Positions 32,508 through 33,130 of a stretch of 33,130 nt of DNA are shown here, piece by piece (positions within the stretch are counted from its first letter, which is position 1; each line of letters begins with the position of its first letter). Origin of the DNA: Spyradomonas excrementavium (GTDB taxonomy: Bacteria; Cyanobacteriota; Vampirovibrionia; Gastranaerophilales; Gastranaerophilaceae); the NCBI GenBank assembly GCA_018714005.1, contig DVOA01000111.1, forward strand, positions 1-33,130, read 5' to 3'. The translations under genes were made by a program, and so were the position numbers. The notes beneath the pieces were generated by a model, which saw nothing but the letters and a program-made list of their open reading frames with translations, was not told where the DNA came from and searched no databases.

Positions 32508-33130
32508 ATGGGTGTAAATACCAATTACGAAGTAAAAATTAATGAAGTTAAATATCCGCAAACATTAAACGCTCGCACAGAAACACCTGTAGCGCCTATT
32601 AATCTTAACGGCAACGGCAATCTCGGACAGGTCGGCGACGGCTTTGTAAGAAGCACGGATTCTACTCTTGATGAAGCAGAAAAGTTAATCGATTCAAATA
32701 ACTTAGACCAGCTAAAAAGCGCAGAGCAACGGGTTTCGGCTTTGTCCGTTGAAGATACAGACCCGGTAAAAGACGCTCAAGCAGCAGAAGACGCAGCAGC
32801 AGCAAACGTAACTGACAGACAATCCGCTGCTGACGCAGCAGACGCAAACAAAGACGCTGCAGAAACTGAAAATGACGCAGCAAAAGAAAATGAAGAAACA
32901 GCAACACAAAATAAAGCAGCAGCCGCACAAGCACAGTCAGCCGCAACAGAAAATCACACACAGGCACAAGCCAACACACAACAGGCAACTGCCGACGTAA
33001 CAAAAGCAGAAGCAAACCAGGCTCAAGCCGAAGCAGCAGCAAAAGCAGACCCGACCAACGCAGCTGCACAGACAAGAGCTGCACAAGCAAAAACAAAAAC
33101 AACAGAAGCTAAACAAAAAGAAACTGTAGC
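32508..33130 (+). CDS. Ala/Gln-rich coiled-coil protein, 5' part (open at the window edge)
   Basis: Starts MGVNTNYEVKINEVKYPQTL at 32508 behind a purine-rich leader (AAGAAGAGAG) and stays open for 207 codons to the end of the window. No signal peptide. Residues 1-90 are of ordinary composition; from about 90 on the sequence is Ala, Gln, Glu, Lys, Thr and Asp (KDAQAAEDAAAANVTD, TKAEANQAQAEAAAKA), predicted as continuous helix or coiled coil. Low complexity means little can be said of its function; a filament, surface or cytoskeletal protein is possible but unproven. The strong GCA bias also creates long antisense open frames that are not genes. Confidence 0.75.
   Translation, partial: MGVNTNYEVKINEVKYPQTLNARTETPVAPINLNGNGNLGQVGDGFVRSTDSTLDEAEKLIDSNNLDQLKSAEQRVSALSVEDTDPVKDAQAAEDAAAANVTDRQSAADAADANKDAAETENDAAKENEETATQNKAAAAQAQSAATENHTQAQANTQQATADVTKAEANQAQAEAAAKADPTNAAAQTRAAQAKTKTTEAKQKETV

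Noticed and set aside
32662..33102. Minus-strand Leu-rich open frame of 146 codons
   Set aside because: Mirror of the GCA/CAA-rich coiled-coil gene; the Leu runs come from reverse-complemented GCA and CAG codons, not from a membrane protein.

Overview
The window looks like a chromosomal segment of a moderately AT-rich Gram-negative bacterium, most plausibly a non-photosynthetic relative of cyanobacteria (Melainabacteria/Vampirovibrionia type). The YggS/PipY gene followed immediately by sepF is a pairing typical of cyanobacteria and Firmicutes, while Kdo-pathway enzymes (kdsD-kdsC), a TolC-type outer-membrane channel with MacA, and a giant AsmA-like protein demand an outer membrane with LPS. 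No photosynthesis gene is seen. The taxonomic call is inference from gene content; no rRNA is present to test it.

Layout. 1-2074 (minus): 5' part of a large surface protein with eleven 31/32-residue beta-helix-type repeats, truncated by the window edge. Its start region carries a 12-G tract that puts the start codon out of frame, which suggests a phase-variable (currently OFF) gene. 2338-3297: class II aldolase with a terminator. 3377-4899 (minus): kdsD-kdsC. 5203-7830: miaB and a ROK-family sugar kinase, separated by small palindromic repeats. 7818-8216: a ~204-bp element present twice in tandem. 8211-12728 (minus): four-gene tolC-macA-ATPase-permease efflux operon. 12973-16367: TPR protein, dihydrouridine synthase and GIY-YIG protein in one run. 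16601-18128 (minus): cytosolic histidine kinase and a small upstream gene. 18300-20338: unknown small and medium proteins. 20307-21245 (minus): exported three-repeat protein. 21648-25320: ispG, a small exported protein, pipY-sepF, and a LUD-domain protein. 25381-28281 (minus): bioF-dnaJ-queE. 28339: a very small gene. 28617-32330 (minus): AsmA-like 1237-residue protein. 32508 to the right edge: start of an Ala/Gln-rich coiled-coil protein, open at the window edge.

Most of the window is housekeeping (glycolysis, isoprenoid, tRNA modification, biotin, queuosine, cell division) interleaved with cell-envelope functions (Kdo supply, tripartite efflux, AsmA-like protein, surface adhesin-like protein). 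Two features cut across the genes. First, at least fifteen short intergenic palindromes belong to one family whose stems change in a compensatory way. Second, several genes (ispG, the histidine kinase, the 69-residue protein, possibly bioF) have a -10 element 6-7 bases before the ATG and no Shine-Dalgarno, which suggests leaderless transcripts, whereas most other genes have clear ribosome-binding sites. The best candidate for something undescribed is the poly-G switch in front of the repeat-rich surface protein. No tRNA, rRNA, CRISPR array, transposase or phage gene was seen.
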